Of a stretch of DNA of 64,000 nt, positions 21,891 through 33,575 are shown in pieces. The notes beneath the pieces are model-generated. The model saw only the letters and a list, made by a program, of their open reading frames with translations, did no database searches and was not told the origin of the DNA. The stretch is taken from contig NC_059358.1 in the NCBI RefSeq assembly GCF_019703515.2, positions 49,742,594-49,806,593 of the forward strand. Direction: 5' to 3'. This stretch comes from Myxocyprinus asiaticus. Taxonomy: Eukaryota > Chordata > Actinopteri > Cypriniformes > Catostomidae. Position numbers and translations under genes: made by a program. Position 1 is the stretch's first letter; each line of letters opens with the position of its first letter.

Positions 21891-23049
21891 ACTTGCAGCC
21901 AAAAGTTTGGAATAATGTACAGATTTTGCTCTTATGGAAAGAAATTGGTACTTTTATTTACCAAAGTGGCATTCAACTGATAACATTGTATCATTCTTCA
22001 AAGAGTTCTCATCAAAAAAATCCTCCATGTGCAGCAATGACAGCTTTGCACATCCTTTGCATTCTAGCTGTCAGTTTGTCCACATACTCATGGGACATTT
22101 CACCCTACGCTTCCTGAAGCACTTGCCATAGAGGTGGCTGTCTTGTAGGGCACTTCTCACGCACCTTACAGTCTAGATGATCCCACAAAGGCTGGGGTTA
22201 AGATCCATAACACTCTTTTGCAATTATCTGTTGTCCAGTGTCTGTGTTTTTTTGCCCACTCTAACCTTCTCTTTTTGTTTTTCAAAAGTGGCTTTTTCTT
22301 TGCAATTCTTCCCATAAGGCCTGCACCTCTGAGTCTTCTCTTTACTGTTGTACATGAAACTGGTGTTGAGCAGGTAGAGTTCAATGAAGCTGTCAGCTTA
22401 GGACATGTGAGGTGCCTATTTCTCAAACTAGAGTCTCTGATGTACTTATCCTCTTGTTTAGTTGTACATCTGGCCTTCCACATCGCTTTCTGTCCTTGTT
22501 AGAGCCAGTTGTCCTTTGTCTTTGAAGACTGTAGTGTACACCTTTGTATGAAATCTTCAGTTTTTTGCAATTTCAATCACTGTATAGCTTTCATTCTTCA
22601 AAACAATGATTGACTGAGTTCTAGAGAAAGCTGTTTCTTTTTTGCCATTTTTGACCTAATATTGACCTTAAGACATGCCAGTCTATTGCATTCTGTGGCA
22701 ACTCAAAAACAAACACAAAGACAATGTTAAGCTTCATTTAACGAACCAAATAGCTTTCAACTGTGTTTGATATAATGGCAAGTGATTTTCTAGTACCAAA
22801 TTAGCAATTTAGCATGATTACTCAAGGATAAGGTGTTGGAGTGATGGCTGCTGGAAATGGGGCCTGTCTAGATTTGATAATGTTTTTTTTTTTTTTTCTC
22901 AAACAGTGATGGTGCTGTTTTTTTTTTTTACATCAGTAATGTACTGACTATACTTTGTGATCAGTTGAATGCCACTTGGTGAATTAAAGTACCAATTTCC
23001 TTCCGAAACATACAAATCTGTACATTATTCCAAACTTTTGGCCACCAGT
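21891..23049 (-). mobile_element. Tc1-like element C, internally deleted
   Basis: Terminal repeats are gcagccaaaagtttggaata at 21894 and the reverse complement of ggtggccaaaagtttggaat ending at 23049. They lie in TA-rich sequence as expected for Tc1 insertion at TA. The coding strand is the minus strand. The family is the same as the element at 48277-49489, and both share one internal deletion in the transposase (see the pseudogene entry). Confidence 0.88.
22020..22483 (-). pseudogene. Tc1 transposase remnant (element C), catalytic core deleted
   Basis: Minus-strand fragments include TTKQEDKYIRDSSLRNRHLT, TPVSCTTVKRRLRGAGLMGR and RRLEWAKKHRHWTTDNCKRV. This is the DNA-binding region and the start of the catalytic domain. 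After KRV the sequence jumps to MDLNP, just before the position of the last catalytic Glu, and ends with a degraded DFFDENSLK. The two Asp residues of the DDE triad are therefore absent. Frameshifts follow the junction. Confidence 0.8.
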
Positions 23050-23067
23050 GTGTATGTGTATATATAT

Positions 23068-24320
23068 AAACTCAGCAAAAAAAGAAACGTCCTCTCACTT
23101 TCAACTGCTTTTATTTTCAGCAAACTTAACATGTGTAAATATTTCTATGAACATAAAAAGATTCAACAACTAAGCTGAACAATTTTCACAGACATGCGAC
23201 TAACAGAAATGGAATAATGTGTCCCTGAACAAAGGGGGGGTCAAAATCAAAAGTAACAGTCAGTATCTGGTGTGGCCACCTGGTGTGACCACCAGCTGCA
23301 TTAAGTACTGCAGTGCATCTCCTCCTCATGGACTGCAACAGATTTGCCAGTTCTTGCTGCAAGATGTTACCCCACTCTTCCACCAAGGCACTTGCAAGTT
23401 CCCAGATATTTCTGGGGGGAATGGCCCTAGCCCTAACCCTCAGATCCAACAGGTCCCAGACGTGCTCAATGGAACTGAGATCCAGGCTCTTTGCTGGCCA
23501 TGGCAGAACACTGACATTCCTGTCTTGTAGGAAATAACGCACAGAACGAGCAGGCTGTTGGTATGGTCATGCTGGAGGGTCATGTCAGGATGAGCCTGCA
23601 GGAAGGGTACCACATGAGGGAGAAGGATGTCTTCCCTGTAACGCACAGCGTTGAGATTGCCTGCAATGACAACAAGCTCAGTCCGATGATGCTGTGACAC
23701 ACTGCCCCAGACCATGATGGACCCTCCACCTCCAAATCGATCCTGCTTCAGAGTACAGGCCTCGGTGTAATGCTCATTCCTTCGACGATAAACGCGAGTC
23801 CGACCATCACCCCTGGTGAGAGAAAACCACGACACGTCAGTGAAGAGTACTTTTTGCCAGTCCTGTCTGGTCCAGAAAAGGTGGGTTTGTGCCCATAGGC
23901 GACATTGTTGCTGGTGATGTCTGGTAAGGACCTGCCTTACAACAGGCCTACAAGCCCTCAGTCCAGCCTCTCTCAACCTATTGCGGACAGTCTGAGCACT
24001 GATGGAGGAATTGTACATTCCTGGTGTAACTCGGGAAGTTGTTGTTGCCATCCTGTACCTGTCCCGCAGGTGTGATATTCAGATGTACCGACCCTGTGCA
24101 GGTGTTGTTACACATGGTCTGCCACTGCGAGGACAATCAGCTGTCCTTCCTGTCTCCCTGTAGCGCTTGTGGAGACTAACCATTACTGCCTCAGGTAAGC
24201 CCGTTTAATTTTGTCTCTGCGGGGCATGAGACATGCAGCTGTGTGGCTTTAAAGGCTCGCGTTGAGCTTTGACTGACAGCATACAGACCTGCGGCTTCAT
24301 TCAGTAAAGTTCTCTGGTTC
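23068..24320 (-). mobile_element. Tc1-like element D
   Basis: The left edge in a TATATA context, taaactcagcaaaaaaagaa, is the 3' terminal repeat of a Tc1 family with a minus-strand transposase. The coding part fills most of the element. I could not find the matching repeat on the right, so the element appears truncated at its 5' side near 24300-24320. Confidence 0.85.
23190..24234 (-). pseudogene. Tc1 transposase (element D), frameshifted
   Basis: The minus-strand ATG at 24234 opens MSHAPQRQN followed by a stop, then VMVSLHKRYRETGRTADCPR, a second stop, and a long open stretch from 24051: SISAQTVRNRLREAGLRACR, then QKVLFTDVSWFSL (first catalytic Asp), GGGGSIMVWGSVSQH, and LQHDHTN (second Asp). 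A frameshift near 23540 moves the rest to another frame: RNVSVLPWPAKSLDLSSIEH with the catalytic Glu in IEHVWD, ending near 23190. All three DDE residues are identifiable, but two stops and one frameshift make it inactive. Confidence 0.88.
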
Positions 24321-24775
24321 TCACATTGAGATTAACCTGTGATAATGGCCATAAACTATCAAATATTTATTGGAAGTGTGGCATTGCAAACTATCACAAA
24401 CTTAATCATCATGAAATCTAATTTACTGTACATGAGGAGGAAGATTGCATTTACATTAAAATGTAATTAATTTACACAGAACTGAACCAAAATTACAATC
24501 TCAATCAAAAAATTGTCCCACACGGCAATGAAGTGCTCAACTTCTTCCCATATCTGGATGTGCAGCACCACAAATTTCATGCAGTGTCCGGCGGGTCTGT
24601 AAAAATAGGATGTCTTCTTTTTGAGTTCTGTTGGTTATGGTTTTCCAGGTCCTGCATTGTTTCAAATCTAAAGTGAAGCACTGTCACACTGCTGACAACT
24701 CTTGTCATTATGTGTTTGGACCCTTATTTTCGATTTGTCATTTCTGCAATTTTCTATTTAAATTGAGTAATTTTG
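24321..24775. other. Non-coding stretch
   Basis: Nothing recognisable on either strand. Confidence 0.5.
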
Positions 24776-26095
24776 TCAGCCCAATGTTCTATAGATGCAC
24801 TGGGAAGCATCATCAATGATGTGACCTGGGGTCCTCAGGTGTTTCGGGTCTTTCTCAGCATCAGACACCCTCTCCCAGGCAATAAGGCCAGGGTTGATTG
24901 CGCCCTGGCTTGCATCCCAGCAGTACTCGCCCACGGATCTGCCCTCTTCATCCAGAGCCACATAGTAGCCTTCTCTGCAGCTCCAGTTATGGACATAATG
25001 ACCCTGCTCTTTGCTGTCCCTTTGATGCGCAGTAGTTTAAAGGCTCTGCAGATTGACCGACCTAGAGAAATCCCAGTAACTCACCTCTACGTGCTCCTCT
25101 GGCACAGCTCCACAAGCTCCACATGCTTCCTCGCATTGACCTTCTCCATATGCTCATCCCAGGGCACCGTCAGCTCCAGTATGACCACCTTTTTGTGGCT
25201 TCTGAAAGGATGACCATGTCTGGGCATAACCTTGTGGATGTGCTCTGGGAACTTCAGTTGTTTGCCCAGATCAACTTTTAGATGCCAGTCTGAGGCCATT
25301 GTAAAGAGAACTGTCCTTGCTCTTGATTGCGAGTGGTGCTTCTCTCCAGCCTTCACAAAGACAATTTACTTCTTTGTGGGGTGGTGGTTCTTGCTTGTGT
25401 TGATAGCTGTGGCTATGCTGTCCGCTATTGCTCAGAGGAACTGGTTGTGCCTCCAGCATTATCATCCTACTACGTCTCTTTTTGCCTGGGACCTTACCCA
25501 TATGGGTCCCTGGTATAAGTCCCAGGCAGGTTTGACCAGTAGCCACTGTTCCCACTAGAGCCTTTAGGCTCAAGTGAGATTTTGCCACTTTCAGCTCTCC
25601 GGCAGCCCTCCACGTTCTACCTGTCTGGACTTTGATGTCAGCTGATGCCACCTTGGAGTCCCTGGAGTCTCTGCACTAAAAAGCCTCTTTTGGCGGGACA
25701 CCACAAACTCCTCAGTGAGACCACTGAGTGGGACCTGCAGGATGTTATGACTCCCATAGTGCTGCACTACTGAGACTGCGAAGCCACCTATGCAGGTAGC
25801 TGCTGCACTTACTCTCCAGGGCTCAACCATTGTTAATGGAACTGTATAGATCAGCAAAGGCCACAGAATTTGGAGCAGACTGGCATGCAGGTAGATCCAG
25901 GCCTTGAATCTACAAGGCAAACCTGACTTGCCTACCTTTGTGAGTCAGGCCTCTATATATTTGCTGGTTTCCCTCACAGCCACAGTGTCTTAAGCTGCAG
26001 CCAAACACCTTCCCAAAACTTTTGGGAACTAACCTCTGTTAAAAATGGGTTGTTGGTTGCCGCCAAAGAAAAAAAACGGAACTTATCTACCACTC
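24776..26095 (-). pseudogene. LINE 3' coding half with probable restriction-like endonuclease
   Basis: On the minus strand, broken frames show the region after the reverse transcriptase palm (SGLPCRFKAWIYLHASLLQI, LWPLLIYTVPLTMVE, SGLTEEFVVSRQKRL). Then come RSRMIMLEAQPVPLS and, at about 25300-25090, KKVVILELTVPWDEHMEKVN, followed by TGAAEKATMWLWMKRADPW at about 24990-24940. I recognise this series from fish non-LTR elements whose C-terminus carries a restriction-like endonuclease; the hydrophobic strand ending in TVPWD is its typical core. Stops and frameshifts run throughout. The reverse transcriptase proper and the 5' half are missing. The family name (R2/R4/NeSL/Hero type) cannot be fixed from this alone. 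Confidence 0.65.
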
Positions 26096-26623
26096 TGCCC
26101 CTTTTGAGCAACAAGCAAAGTCATTTTTATTTGTATAGCGCTTTTCAAAACACGTTTCACTGGTGCATCCTGCTGGAATTTTTCCTCATTACAGCGGAAA
26201 CAACTTAAATACTCTGTCATTTTTGGGCATACAAATAAGTGTAAGACATCATTAGAAACTATAAAGGGTCTACTTTGTGTACACTCACAATAACAACAAA
26301 ACCTTGTGCTTTTGTAAAATAAAGAAAATAAACAGTGTGCGCTTTCAGCCGTCTCTGTCTCCACGAGAATCTTTCTGAAACACACAAACAACATATGTCT
26401 AAAGAAAGCTTAAAATGTCTGCTTTTAAATAAAACAATTCAAATTTAAAACAAATATTCTCCTACAATGTAATCTGTGTGAAACAAAGTGATGTACAGTT
26501 TCTCTTGGCTCCGCTAATTATCCCTAATGTGATCACACCCATGCGCAGAGGGCGCTATTCATATGGTAATGTTCTGAGGTGATCAATGCAAATGATAAAT
26601 GCCCCCGAGGCAAGTTTTATATA

Positions 26624-27108
26624 CACTATGTGGCCAAAAGTTTGTGGACACCATATGTGCTTGATGAACATTTGATTTCAAAACCTTAGGCATCAATTTC
26701 CCTCTTTGCTGTAATAACAGCTTCCACTCTTTTGGGAAGGCTTTCCACTATACTGTATGTAGTAACATGGCTGCAGGGATTTGCTCTCATTCAGACACAA
26801 GGCTATCAGTGAAGTCAGGAACTAATGTTGGTCGATGGGGCCTGACTGTTCCAGTTCACCCCAAAATTGATCAGTGGTGTTCAGGTCTGGGCTTTGTGCA
26901 TTTCTTTATGGACCTTACTTTGTTCACAGGGGCATTGTCATGCTGGAACAGAAAAGGGCTATCCCCAAACAGTTGCCACAAATTTGGAAGCACACAAAGC
27001 CTAAGCCATTACATAAAGAAACATTAAGATTTTTCTTTACTGGATTTAATGGAGTAACCAAATTAGTTAATCAGAAGGGGGTGTTCACAAACTTTTGGCC
27101 ATATTGTG
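26624..27108 (-). mobile_element. Tc1-like element E (short, non-autonomous)
   Basis: The ends are CACTATGTGGCCAAAAGTTT at 26624 and the inverted acaaacttttggccatattg finishing at 27108, each next to TA. The 485-bp body holds minus-strand traces of the transposase 3' part, for example SPDLN near 26890. It is a deletion derivative without enzyme. Confidence 0.85.
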
Positions 27109-27117
27109 TATATATAT

Positions 27118-28890
27118 TTCCCTATCTGTCACTCACTCGACGTTATGTCGATGTAGTGACCTAGGGGTCACTCTTGGGAGCCCTAAACACCTCTGATTTT
27201 GAAAAAAGGCCAATGGGAATTGGCGAGTGGAATTTGCATGCCACTCCCCCAGACATACGGGTATAAAAGGAGCTGGCTTGCAACCACTCATTCAGATTTT
27301 CTCTTCGGAGCTGAGCGGTTGTATTCAGCGAGCTGAATTACTCTGCCGATCCATTCACCTCGAAAAGCTGTTGGATTTACAGTGCATTACAGCAGCTTCT
27401 CCCCTCCTTGCACTGGTAAAATGAAGAGAATGCCCCTGGGTGCTTCAGCAGCTAAAAGAGTATTTTCTTCCTACTGAAAGAGTATATTTTCCCTTCTAAA
27501 AGAGTGGCATTAACGGAGAGCGTCTTTTTAAAGATGTCTCTCCGTTTATTTGTATTTCCTGGTTGCGGTTGTTACCTCTCCGCTTCCGATGGCCACGATC
27601 GTGGTCTTACGTGCTTGGGCGCTACCCACGTGGAGACAGCGTTTGTGGATGGGTCATGTTCTCACTGCGAGAGCGTGACCATGGCAACATTGAGGTCACG
27701 GTTTTTCCTTTGTTAGAAGGAAAGACCACCCCAGTGGCTTCCCACCTCGGTCCTTCTACCTACAGGTTTGAGGCTGCGTCGGGTAGCACTGGGGGCGATT
27801 TGGGGACACCAATGGGAGCCACTCTGCTAGGTAACTCCCCACGGACCTCCCATTCCCCAGTACGCTCGTTTGCCCCGCTGGGATGAGACAGCCGGCTGGT
27901 CTCAGGGTGAGTTCGCGATCTCGTTTCGGCGATTGCGAAGTGGATGAGCTCTCAATTGCAGCATCTGACGTTGAGGACTCGACTCCCACCTTCGGGTGCG
28001 GTTGCCCAGTCGCAGCCTGATGCGCAGCTGGCAGCCATGCTTGCCCGGGCGGCTGCATGTGTCGGGCTGGAGTGGAACCCTCCACCCTCCCCGAACCCTT
28101 GTAGCCTGATGATTGGTTCCTGGGCCCGGAGTGCCGCTCACGGCCACGACCCGCCCTGGACCCTTTCTTCACAGAGGTGCATGAGGAGCCCAAGAGGGCG
28201 TGGCGGGCACCTTTCACTGCCCGGACCCGGTCTCTGAGCTCCTCCGCTCTCACTACCCTCGATGGTGGGGCTGCCAGGGTGTACTCGGCGATTCCCCAGA
28301 TGGATAAGGTGGTTGTGGTGCACCTCTGCCCGCAAAATGCCACCACCTGGCGGGGCCGCCTGAGACCCCCGTCCAGCACCTGTAGGGTTACGTCATCTCT
28401 GGCGACTAAGGCCTGTGGTGCCGCTGGACAGGCCGCCTCCACTCTGCATGCCATGGCTCTCCCTGCAAGTGCACCAAGCCAAGGCGCTAAGAGAACTGCA
28501 CGAGGGTAGTTCTGACCTGGGATTGATGCAGGAGCTGCACTCCCTCGCTCGTCACGGTGGAGACTCTCGGGCAGGCGATGTCCACCCTGGTGGTCCAGGA
28601 GCACCACCTATGTGGAGCCACCTGCAGGAAGCAGAAGTCACCCGTCTCACGGCCGGCCACCAAGAACCTGAGGAAGGCTTTGAAGCACCCCGGAGACCTG
28701 CTGCAGGCCTAGAGATGGTAAGCAGACCACTCCATGGCGAATCCTTTGCCTTTTCGTTGATTTACCAATTCCCATTGGCCTTTTTTCAAAATCAGAGGTG
28801 TTTGGGGCTCCCAAGAGTGAACCCTAGTTTCACTACATCGACATAATGTCTCGTTCCCTCCATCAGGGAACGGAGGTTACGAAAGTAACC
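27118..28890 (+). mobile_element. DIRS-like element, copy B, internally deleted with both terminal repeats
   Basis: The left repeat (tcactcgacgttatgtcgat ... tgggagccctaaacacctct ... ggccaatgggaattgg) is the reverse complement of the right repeat (caattcccattggcc ... gaggtgtttggggctcccaa ... catcgacataatgtctcg, about 28768-28850). A TATA box, gggtataaaagg at 27259-27270, lies inside the left repeat. After it comes gag. At about 28608 the sequence jumps from gag to the right repeat region, so RT, RNase H and recombinase are deleted. No target duplication is expected for this class. Confidence 0.88.
27534..28607 (+). pseudogene. gag: DIRS gag-like protein, frameshifted
   Basis: The ATG at 27534 opens MSLRLFVFPGCGCYLSASDG, then HCESVTMATLRSRFFLC and a stop at 27714-27716. 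Gag sequence continues in other frames: SQPDAQLAAMLARAAACVGL (about 28012-28071), RAPFTARTRSLSSSALTTLD (about 28207-28265), LCPQNATTWRGR (about 28324-28360), and at the end MSTLVVQEHH (28579-28608), where it meets the sequence found at the start of DIRS copy A. The N-terminal Cys/His cluster (CGC...CLG...H...CSHC) could bind zinc, but I cannot assign its function. Several frameshifts make it inactive. Confidence 0.8.
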
Positions 28891-28894
28891 AGGA

Positions 28895-28895
28895 C

Positions 28896-28957
<62 letters not shown>
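28895..28957. repeat. (AT)n microsatellite
   Basis: About 31 AT units immediately after the DIRS copy B right end, expanded from the TATA tract of the host piggyBac-like element. Confidence 0.97.
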
Positions 28958-28961
<4 letters not shown>

Positions 28962-29073
28962 TATATTTTTTATGTAATTTATTCCTGTGATGTAAAGCTG
29001 AATTTTCAGCATCATTACTCCAGTCTTCAGTGTCACATGATCCTTTGAAAATCATTCTAATATGCTGATTTGC

Positions 29074-29453
29074 TGTAATATCTGATATAGTGCATATACA
29101 CAATATCTAAAAAAAAATAATAATTCAGGATTATTTGATGAATAGAAAGTTCAAAATAACAGCATTTATCTGAAATAGAAAGCTTTTGTAACATTATACA
29201 CTACTGTTCAAAAGACTGGAGTCAGTAAGAATGTTTTTTTTTTTATTTTTTTTATTTTTTTTTTTGGAATAAATTAATACTTTTATTCAGCAAAGATGCA
29301 TTATATTGATCAAAATTGACAGTAAAGACATTTATAATGTTACAAAAGCTTTTATTTCAGATAAATGTTGTTATTTTGAACTTTCTATTCATCAAAGTAT
29401 CCTGATTTTTTTATATATATATATTGTGTATATGCCCTATATCAGATATTACA
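29074..29453. repeat. Fold-back segment inside piggyBac-like copy B
   Basis: The outer arms match those of copy A (29074-29096 against 29431-29453, one mismatch). An inner inverted repeat pairs gatgaatagaaagttcaaaa (29139-29158) with ttttgaactttctattcatc (29375-29394), and tttatctgaaatagaaagct with its complement near 29350. Copy A lacks much of the right inner arm. Confidence 0.75.
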
Positions 29454-31037
29454 TTTTATTCTGTTCCCAGGGGAGGGGTCTTTGTCTCCTCAGGTGTGAA
29501 TCACATCAATATTCATGATCATCCACGCCTCCTCGCATATGGCCTTTCTAACACTAAAAGTGTCTTACAAAAGTTAAATGACTATGTTGTTTTGTATGAA
29601 TGAGTGATCAGGATGGTTTTTACATCATTTTGTAGCAAAAATGAACTCTAGGCTACAAGATTCAGTTTTCAAAAGTCTTGTGAACAAATGTTTAGTATGT
29701 GTTATATGGCCTTATTTCAGTGACTTAAATTTTTTGTTGTATAAACGTTATTTTCACAAAAATACAAACATGTACATACATGTTGCTCACATATAACTGT
29801 AGCCCAGTTTGTGCTGAATACAGTGTTATCAGACTTTAGCCATTAATATGTTTTAGGCAACTGAAAAAAAGCACAAATGTCAAGGCATGTCAAAACTTCT
29901 CCAGGGCCCAAAAACACCCTCAGACCCCAGAGGGTTAACAGTAAATGAAGCTTTAATATCTGTCATGTCTTATAGTCATTGTGCAGTTTGATTAAAACAT
30001 GATGGTAAATTGTGCCTTAAAATAAATAAGTAAATAATAATTGTCTTTGAAGTCATAATTTTTATTTGTGTATTGCTTTTCACAACACACTTCATTTCAA
30101 AGCAGCTTTACAGGAAATCATGCATACAAAAAATAAACTGTAATATCTATAAAGTCTTAGAGTGATCACTGTGTAGTTTGTTTAAATGAGATTGTAAAAT
30201 GTGTATAAAAATTAAATAATTAAATAATAATTGTAATTGTATTTAGAACCCCTGTGAGCAAGCTGAAGGCAACTGTGGCAAGGAACACAAAACTCCATAA
30301 GATATTAGTTAATGTAGAAAAAAAACCTTGGGAGAAACCAGGCTCACTGTGGGGGCCAGTTCCGCTCTGGCTAAACAACATGAATATAATTCCAAAATTA
30401 GTTATTTGTGTGCAGTGCAAGTCATGGTTTAAAATTTGTAAATTAAGTAAGCGTTAAGGTCCAGTGTTTAAAAAAAAAAAAAAAAAAGTTTTTTTATGAA
30501 CTGTAAGATTAATGACTAATGTCTTTGAAGTCCACCCTGGATTAACTGCAGAAGATCACATAGATTAATTGTCCTGTATTAGTTGGCTGATGTAGGCTTT
30601 TGTTGGCAATTAAATGATAGTATATGTATTCCATTTCAAGAGTGTAGTCTATCAATAGACAAAGGTGGATTTGTGGATTTTGATATTCTTGGAATTATTA
30701 ACAAGCCAGAATTTTGTGATCGTAATAAACATGATGGAATATAGCGTGTCAGAATGTCACTTAAATACTGTGGAGCTAGACCATTCAAAGCTTTATATGT
30801 AGTTAACAGAATTTCAAAATTAATAAAAAATTGAACAGGTAGCCAATGTAACGATGATAAAATTGGGCTAATATGATCATTTCTTGGTTGTAGTCAGCAC
30901 TATGGCAGCTGCATTTTGAACTGAAGTTTATTTATTGAACTTGCTGGACATCCTCCCAGTAATGCATTATAATAATCTAGTCTTGAGGTCAGGAACGCAT
31001 TAATTAGTTTTTCGGCATCAGCAACAGAGAACATGTG

Positions 31038-32393
31038 TCATAACTTAGCAATATTTCTGAGGTGGAAGAATGCTGTTCTACAAACACTGGAAATTAGATT
31101 TTCAAAGGACAGATTGTTATCAAATATAACACATAAGTTCTTTGCTGTAGAAGACGACGTAACAGTACATCCATCAAGAGTCAATTTATATTTTAGCTGC
31201 TTATTTTTAGAGGTTTTTGGTCCAATAATTAGTACCTCTGTTTTGTTGGAATTGAGTAGAAGGAAATTTCTGGCCATCCAGTCTTTGATTTTATTGATAC
31301 ACTCTGCTAATTTGGAGAATTGTGAATTTTCGTTGGGCTTAGAAGAAATATAAAGTTGGGTATCATCGGCATAACAGTGGAAACTTATTCCATGATTCCT
31401 GATAATATCTCCCAGGGGAAGCATGTATAAGGAGAAAAGCAGAGGTCCTAAAAATGATCCCTGTGGCACAACATACTTAACTTTAGTTTGATTTGACAAT
31501 TCCCCATTTACACATACAAAGTGGTAGCGTTCTGATAAATAGGACCTAAACCATGCCAATGCAAGTCCACTAATGCCAGCATAATGCTCAAGAGAATGTC
31601 GTGATCTATCGTGTCGAAGGCAGCACTAAGATCTAAAAACATTAAAAGAGAAATGCTGCCGCAATCAGATGACAGGAGCAAGTAATTTGTAACTGATAAG
31701 TATAGTCTCTGTACTGTGATGGGGCCTAAATCCTGACTGAAATTGTTCATATATACCATTTCTCTGTAGAAATGAATATATTTGGGAGGACACTACCTTT
31801 TCTAGTATTTTTGACATAAATAGTAGATTTTAAATCGTTTTTTAATTCGCCAATTCTCCAGGATCAAGCTGTGGCTTCTTAATAGGTGGTTTGATAACTG
31901 CCATTTTAACGTTTCTTAAGACATGTCCTAAGGATAGCGAGGAGTTAATAATATTAAGAAGAGGTTCTGAGATTACAGGGAATACCTCTTTTAAGAGCTT
32001 AGTTGGTATTGGATCTAACATACATGTTGTGGCTCTTCATGACCTATGACAGCGAAGGATTGAAGTTGCTTATGAAGAAAATTATGAGACGCTTGCATGA
32101 GTTGATTGCATAGTTCCAATTTTATTTCAGATTATTTAAATTTTATCAGTAAAGAAATTCATGAAGTCATTACTATTGTGCTGCGACGGAATATCTGGTT
32201 CAGTAGATGCTTTATTCCTAACCAGTTTAGCCACCGTACTGAATAAACACCTAGGATTGTTGTGGTTATTTTCTATGAGTTTACTCAAATATGCTGACCT
32301 GGCTACTTTAAGTGCCTGTCTGTAGCTATAGACACTATCCTTCCATGCACCGTGAAATATCTCTAATTTTGTAGTCTTCCACTTGCACTCCAT
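31038..32393 (-). pseudogene. L2 LINE reverse transcriptase
   Basis: Minus-strand fragments in order are [40 protein letters not shown] (motif A, Asp in FLDLSAAFD), then [39 protein letters not shown] (motif B) and [11 protein letters not shown] (motif C with the catalytic Asp pair, about 31362-31373). The C-terminal region follows: [20 protein letters not shown]. The catalytic residues survive, but breaks near 32130 and 31510-31560 split the frame. Confidence 0.87.
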
Positions 32394-32427
32394 TTTCTAA
32401 ACTACTCTCTTAAGAGCATGAGTGTGA

Positions 32428-33315
32428 TCATTGTACCACGGTGTGGGGCTTTTCACTTTCATTTTCTATAACTGAAGGGGAGCAGATACTATCAAGAGAG
32501 CTAGAGAAGACTGGATGTATATTTTCTGTGACTACATCAAGTTCTTCTAAACTTTTTGGCTTCCTGAGTATTTGAGACAAATCCGGGAGATTATTAGTGA
32601 AGCAATCTTTAGCGGTAAAAAGAATAGTTCTACCTGATTGATAACTTGGCATAGATTGATTAACATTTGCTAAGAGCAGCATACAAGAGACTAGGTAATG
32701 ATCTGAGATGTCATCGCTCTGCGGCTGAATTGCTATATTATCAACATCAACTCCATATGATAGAATTAAATCTAGTGTATGATTACGGTGATGAGTTGGT
32801 CCTGTCACATTTTGTCTGACCCCAAGAGAGTTGAGAACATTGATAAGTGCTAATCCCAGTGTATCATTTTCATTATCTATGTGAATGTTGCCAACAGCTA
32901 AAGCTCTATCCACAGTAAGTACTTGATCTGATAGAAAATCATCAAATTCTCTAAAGAAATCAGAATATGGCCAAGGTGGTCTATATACTGTAGCAAGAGC
33001 AAAAGATGACAGATATTTTTTTATTTATATCTGACGATGTAACATTAAGCATTATCAGTTCAAAAGAATTAAACTTATATCCTGACCTCTGAGTAACACC
33101 AAAAACATAACTGTAAATTCTAGCAACACCACCTCCTAGACCCTTCAGGCAAGGATCATGTTTATAAAAATAACCTGGGGGAGTAGACTCATTTAAACTA
33201 ATATATCCATCTGGTTTAAACCAGGTTTCAGTCAAACAGAGCAAACACAAACTATGATGTGTAATTTCATTTACAAATAGAGCTTTGGATGAAAGCGATA
33301 TAATGTTTAGCAGCC
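32428..33315 (-). pseudogene. L2 LINE endonuclease domain
   Basis: Fragments on the minus strand are SLSSKALFVNEITHHSLCLL, LCLTETWFKPDGYISLNEST (catalytic Glu in TETW) and LKGLGGGVARIYSY. Later come VGNIHIDNENDTLGLALINV, VTGPTHHRNHTLDLILSYGV and DDISDHYLVS with the conserved SDH. This endonuclease nicks the chromosomal target to start target-primed reverse transcription. The usual GDFNIH motif reads VGNIHI, so its catalytic Asp-Phe-Asn is damaged. A frame break separates the two halves at about 32950. Confidence 0.85.
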
Positions 33316-33575
33316 CTACCTTTTATATGATGTTTATCTTCAATTTTTCAGTTATTTTCAAGTTTGACATCGATCCATTTTTTCGAATTGACTTAATGAG
33401 TGTTTTGTGTTTTGAAGTTCGCGGAACACAGTCTCTAAATAATATATAGGCGATACAGATACAGAGCCCAAGACTTGGTTTAAAACTCATCCTATCCCAA
33501 GTGATTATTTTCTCTCTAGGCCTTGAAGGATCCACCTGCCTACTACATATGTATATTGTATTTGTATGGCACATA

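Larger units (their letters stand above)
26236..29937. mobile_element. piggyBac-like element, copy B, split by two insertions
   Basis: 26236-26623 matches 2199-2630 and 28960-29937 matches about 2660-3531, including the terminal ccccagagGGTTAA. Between them lie a Tc1 relic (26624-27108) and a deleted DIRS element (27118-28890). Both interrupt what in copy A is a TATATA tract (about 2627-2660). The two insertions therefore came after the piggyBac-like element. It has no coding capacity of its own. Confidence 0.75.
30046..33575 (-). mobile_element. L2-type LINE, near full length, decayed
   Basis: On the minus strand the order is a 5' portion (33575-33315), an apurinic-type endonuclease (33310-32428), a linker and reverse transcriptase (32393-31038), and a 3' untranslated region. 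The last contains the frequent fish L2 sequence around 30330-30370 (tgggagaaaccaggctcac on the plus strand) and ends near aaataaaaattatgac at about 30046. The modules are collinear, but stops and frameshifts separate them. Confidence 0.85.

Noticed and set aside
25232..25558. 108-codon plus-strand frame with hydrophobic stretches
   Set aside because: The minus strand of the same region gives the recognisable LINE protein, so this is its shadow.
27756..28607. 283-codon open frame on the minus strand
   Set aside because: It lies antisense to recognisable DIRS gag sequence in a GC-rich stretch. Its protein shows no known features, and long antisense frames are expected there.
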